64,000 bases of DNA from Apostichopus japonicus (Eukaryota; Echinodermata; Holothuroidea; Aspidochirotida; Stichopodidae), in the NCBI RefSeq assembly GCF_037975245.1, contig NC_092563.1:31337960-31401959 (forward strand), given 5' to 3'. The notes below the pieces were generated by a model. The model had not been told where the DNA came from. It saw only the letters and a list, made by a program, of their open reading frames with translations, and made no database searches. The first letter of the stretch is position 1. Each line of letters begins with the position of its first letter. Of this stretch, positions 61,025 to 64,000 are shown piece by piece. A program made the position numbers and the translations under genes.

Positions 61025-61865
61025 TAATTTAATTACAATTATATGTTACCACTTTGCACAGTCAAACCACACATCTGCAAGACAATAATTAGGCTTGAAC
61101 GATACCATAAATTGTTTAGTCATAAGCTCATCCTTGGACCTCACATAATTGTGCAAATTATTTAAACTCGAATAGAAGTGGTAAGTGAAGTTTATTATCA
61201 TCACAAGAAAGATGAATTTCTGAAACTCGAATGACCATATGATCACGTTTTGCATACATCAACATGTCCGTCCGTGGACTCAGGAAGAAGCGTTTCCAAA
61301 CAATTAACTGAACCGACCCCTAAATGACCTTTGACCTAAAATTCCTGAGCAATTCCACATGTCTCTTCATCAAAGGCCATCTCTATGCATGTTCATTGCA
61401 GTTGCACCAACAGGTATTATCAATTGTGGAGGGAGATGAAAGGAAATGCAAAACATCGAATTGTTTTTCATAAAAACAGCTGCAATCACATTCTTGATGT
61501 GCATCATCCAAGCCAAAGACATCCTTCTACTACTGCAAAGCTGTGTTACTCGGTAGCCTCTCCCAATATCTCAGTTTTTCACCTCCTCTAGTTTGTACCA
61601 ATCTAGGAAAGGAAGAAACAATTAAAGTATAAATGGTGTGTTAACGAAATAGAATAGAAAATAAGATTAATTGTTTTTTTCAGTCTACTAGTTTGTGCAA
61701 AACTTTTTAAAAACCTTATTTTTATCAGTTTCAGTCGTAGAAAAGGAATATATTGCATTACCAAGTGCAGTACAGACTATGCTGGCAGCCAATTAAAGAT
61801 TAAAGATTCTTTACGGTCGTTTCGTCTGATCATGTATATTAAACGCAAAAATGAAAAATACTTAC

Positions 61866-62040
61866 TTTGTACATGCCTGAATGATTGCAAGGATGCACCC
61901 TTGCACCATTCGATGTTGAAATTACCCAAAACAACATAGATACAAGAGAAAATGCCAAGTTCATCTTCAACAAAAGATTTGTGAAATTGTTGTTTTTTCA
62001 TGAATAAGTTATACATGGTATCAATCACCTTGCAACTCAT
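61866..62040 (-). CDS. Possible exon next to the FLYWCH-like exon
   Basis: Minus strand: open frame from ATG (MSCKVIDTMYNLFMKKQQFH onward) to a strong donor AAA|GTAAGTATTT. A weak acceptor (TGCAAG before GTGATTG) would put it in phase 0 with the FLYWCH-like exon upstream. Not recognised as a domain. Confidence 0.27.
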
Positions 62041-62193
62041 TTTTGTGTTGGACTTTTAACTTGATGGTATAAGTTTTAGTTGCTCAACTTGTGTATATTG
62101 AGATATTTTACTTAATAGTAATTCTCAACAGTATTCAGTTGCAATTACATTGAACAACACTTACCATCATGGGCTAAGAAAAATGCATCTTAC

Positions 62194-62299
62194 ATATTTT
62201 TTCATGTAGTTTGCAAGTACGGTAATGGAAGGCTCATGGTTGTGTGTTTCTTGTACTCTGTCATGGTTGTTAGCTCCTTTTGGGACAAATCTACCATTT
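62194..62299 (-). CDS. FLYWCH-type zinc-finger exon (partial)
   Basis: FLYWCH fingers bind DNA or protein and are frequent in MULE-type transposase-derived genes. Minus strand: acceptor TGTGTTATTTTGTTTGGCAG, one base, 35 codons, donor TAT|GTAAGA. The peptide NGRFVPKGANNHDRVQETHN followed by HEPSITVLANYM resembles the second half of the finger, where a basic 'C.gR' patch is followed by the zinc-binding HNHEP-type pair. The first half with the aromatic and Cys residues should be in the previous exon. KLFSNKGYRLRLG at about 62350-62390 could be part of it. This may be a transposon relic rather than a host gene. Confidence 0.42.
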
Positions 62300-62399
62300 C
62301 TGCCAAACAAAATAACACATAACAACCGAAAGAGTTATTTATTTCTGCACCTAACCGAAGCCGGTACCCCTTGTTAGAAAATAGTTTCAAAGTAAAACA

Positions 62400-62715
62400 A
62401 AATCAGATATATTAACGGTCTTTATTTGAGTTTTGTACCATGTTTAAATACTTCTCAGTTTATATCTATACAAACATTCTCTCCCATGAAAACTGTGTAT
62501 GTGTCCCTTTTTGAATGTTCAGAAAATCAATGCCATAAGGAATCAGTTTATTGAGATTAACACCAATTTCATGCTCTGCTGTGCCTAATATGAAAATATA
62601 ATCTGCCTCACTGACAGTGCTTCAAGACCTACCTCGGGGGAGTATAATTGTAGAATAAGAACAACCTGAGATGTAATAAAACTCATTTCTGTTTTATAGT
62701 GTGAGACTTCCCAGG
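62400..62715. other. No gene seen
   Basis: AT-rich flank. Confidence 0.4.
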
Positions 62716-63185
62716 AAAAAAATTACCTCAAATTTACCGCGGTAACATACCACACTTTTACCACGGTAAATTTGTTGTACATTACCGCAGTGTTTTGGCC
62801 TATGGACGTGGTTAACAGCGGTTTACCGCAGTAAATTATCACAAATTTACCATGGTTTTACCTCGCTTTTACCCCAATTTTACCGCAATTTACCATGTGT
62901 AACCATACTTTTAGCGCGCTTTTACTACACTTTTACCACTCTTTTTCCCTAAGTTTACCACAGTTTTACCGTTCTCTTACCCCAATTTAAGCATATATTT
63001 ACCACCCTTTTTCCTTAGTTTTACCTCAATTCACCATACTTTCACCACAGTTTACAGTTTTTTTACCCCAATTTTACCATGGTTTTAACGTATATTTACT
63101 ACGCTTTTACCTTAGTTTTACCTGAGTTTACCTAATTTTACTCTAATTGTTGGACAGTTTTACCTCTTATTGAACATTTTGTCCT
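62716..63185. repeat. Array of TTTACCGCGGTAA-type words (part 1)
   Basis: Dense, diverged words such as TTACCGCGGTAA, TTTACCACGGTAAA, TTACCATG and TTTTACCxC, mostly pyrimidine-first on this strand. The array decays rightwards. Confidence 0.75.
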
Positions 63186-63609
63186 AATTTCAATCAGCTT
63201 TACACAATTTATTTAAATTTCACCAAGCAGTGTACTGTATCATAGTTTGGCTCGATGCCTTTACCCTTATTGTAATGGTTGTATGCCTGTAAGTCCACAG
63301 TTGTAGTATGCAACAGTTTTTATTTCATCAAATCCATGGAGATTTCACACATAAGGGATTCTCTATGTATCTATCCACTGCTTTTTTTTTTAGGAAAAGA
63401 GATGCATACTGTAACATATAAGAATAGCAGTTTGTCTCTCTTCTTTATTTAACTCATATCCACAGGTAATTGATATTGCCAACATTAAGATATGAGTAGA
63501 ACATACGCTGGCAAAAGGTTTGTCATTTCAGTATTGCAAAAAATATGGGACAAAATCATGGAAAAACTGCTGCAAAGGTACCATCATGTTTCATAGTGTG
63601 ACCCATATA
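63186..63609. other. Spacer inside the TTACC-word region
   Basis: Ordinary AT-rich sequence. ATAGTGTGA occurs before both word arrays (about 62696 and 63594). Confidence 0.4.
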
Positions 63610-64000
63610 AGTTCTTCTGTGGTAAAATCATGGTACAATTATGGTAAATTTACCATAGTATAATTGCACCGTATAGTTTTACCCTATTTTTACTGTGGTT
63701 AATCATGGCACAATTGTAGGAATTTCACCTATGTAGTATATGTACCATACACTTTTACCCTACTTTTACCGCGGTATAATACCGTGGTAAAACTGCGGTA
63801 AATTTACCGTAGTAAATGTACCACACTTTTACCCTACTTATACTGTGTAATGCCATGGTAAAACTGCGGTACATTTACCGCAGTAAATGTACCGCACTTT
63901 TACCCTACTTATACTGCGGTAATACCATGGTGAAACTGCGATAAATTTACCGCAGTAAATGTACCGCACATTTACCATACTTTTACAGCGGTAATACCAT
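63610..64000. repeat. Array of TTACCGCGGTAA-type words (part 2), 71-bp tandem units
   Basis: From 63792 the units repeat every 71 bp (starts at 63792, 63863 and 63934), each with ACTGCGGTAAATTTACCGCA, GTAAATGTACCGCAC, TTTTACCCTACTTATACTG and TAATACCATGG. The array is cut by the window end. Confidence 0.85.

Overview
The window looks like intergenic and intronic DNA from an AT-rich, repeat-rich animal nuclear genome. The pointers are spliced exons with GT/AG borders, tRNA-derived SINEs, a Penelope-like retroelement (PLE) with a GIY-YIG domain, a CR1/L2-like LINE fragment, hAT-type miniature elements, long AT/ATAC microsatellites and a P2X7-C-terminal-like domain. A marine invertebrate fits best, perhaps an echinoderm such as a sea cucumber. 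That assignment rests on repeat style and protein flavour and is not proven. Nothing suggests a bacterial or viral genome, and there is no CRISPR array or operon.

Genes are sparse. The strongest is a 336-residue all-helical protein on the minus strand (42385-43395). Its whole coding sequence is one exon starting directly behind a strong splice acceptor. Other exons are recognised by splice borders, open frame and matching phases: a two-exon minus-strand tail (2346-2448 and 2887-2985), a three-exon plus-strand tail (45989-46052, 49629-49706, 49921-50079), terminal exons at 38644-38748 and 20308-20405 on plus, a minus-strand exon pair (24476-24623, with a broken copy at 35454-35565) and a FLYWCH-like exon (62194-62299). 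A P2X7-like domain lies at 1112-1531. Most have no family name I can give.

Layout: 1-9 kb holds the P2X7-like fragment, the minus-strand gene tail, a SINE and a tandem repeat. From 9.1 to 25.6 kb lies copy A of a direct duplication. Copy B (29.2-36.5 kb) is diverged and shorter. Comparing them shows empty and filled sites for two insertions in A: a 953-bp element at 13540-14492, and a 4.94-kb composite bounded by two copies of one MITE at 14664-19603. Copy B in turn has lost about 4.3 kb that cut a third MITE in half. From 36.5 to 38.7 kb there is a PLE 3' remnant with a hammerhead-ribozyme-like fold, a stack of near-perfect palindromes, a SINE and a terminal exon. From 40 to 50 kb come an ATGGTCA-word array, the helical-protein gene, a (TA)n/(ATAC)n tract of about 1.1 kb and the three-exon gene. 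From 51 to 58 kb there are MITE-like remnants, a PLE tail, a LINE fragment and a 3-kb PLE with three coding breaks, ending in a 42-bp perfect inverted repeat. From 58 to 64 kb there are tandem repeats, scattered exons and a 71-bp TTACCGCGGTAA-type array running off the end.

The most unusual theme is that several unrelated arrays are built from diverged, self-complementary short words (CCATATATGG, GGTACC/CAGTACC, TGACCAT/ATGGTCA, TTACCGCGGTAA, GATTTAAATC). At least two of these arrays are the bodies of mobile elements with target-site duplications.
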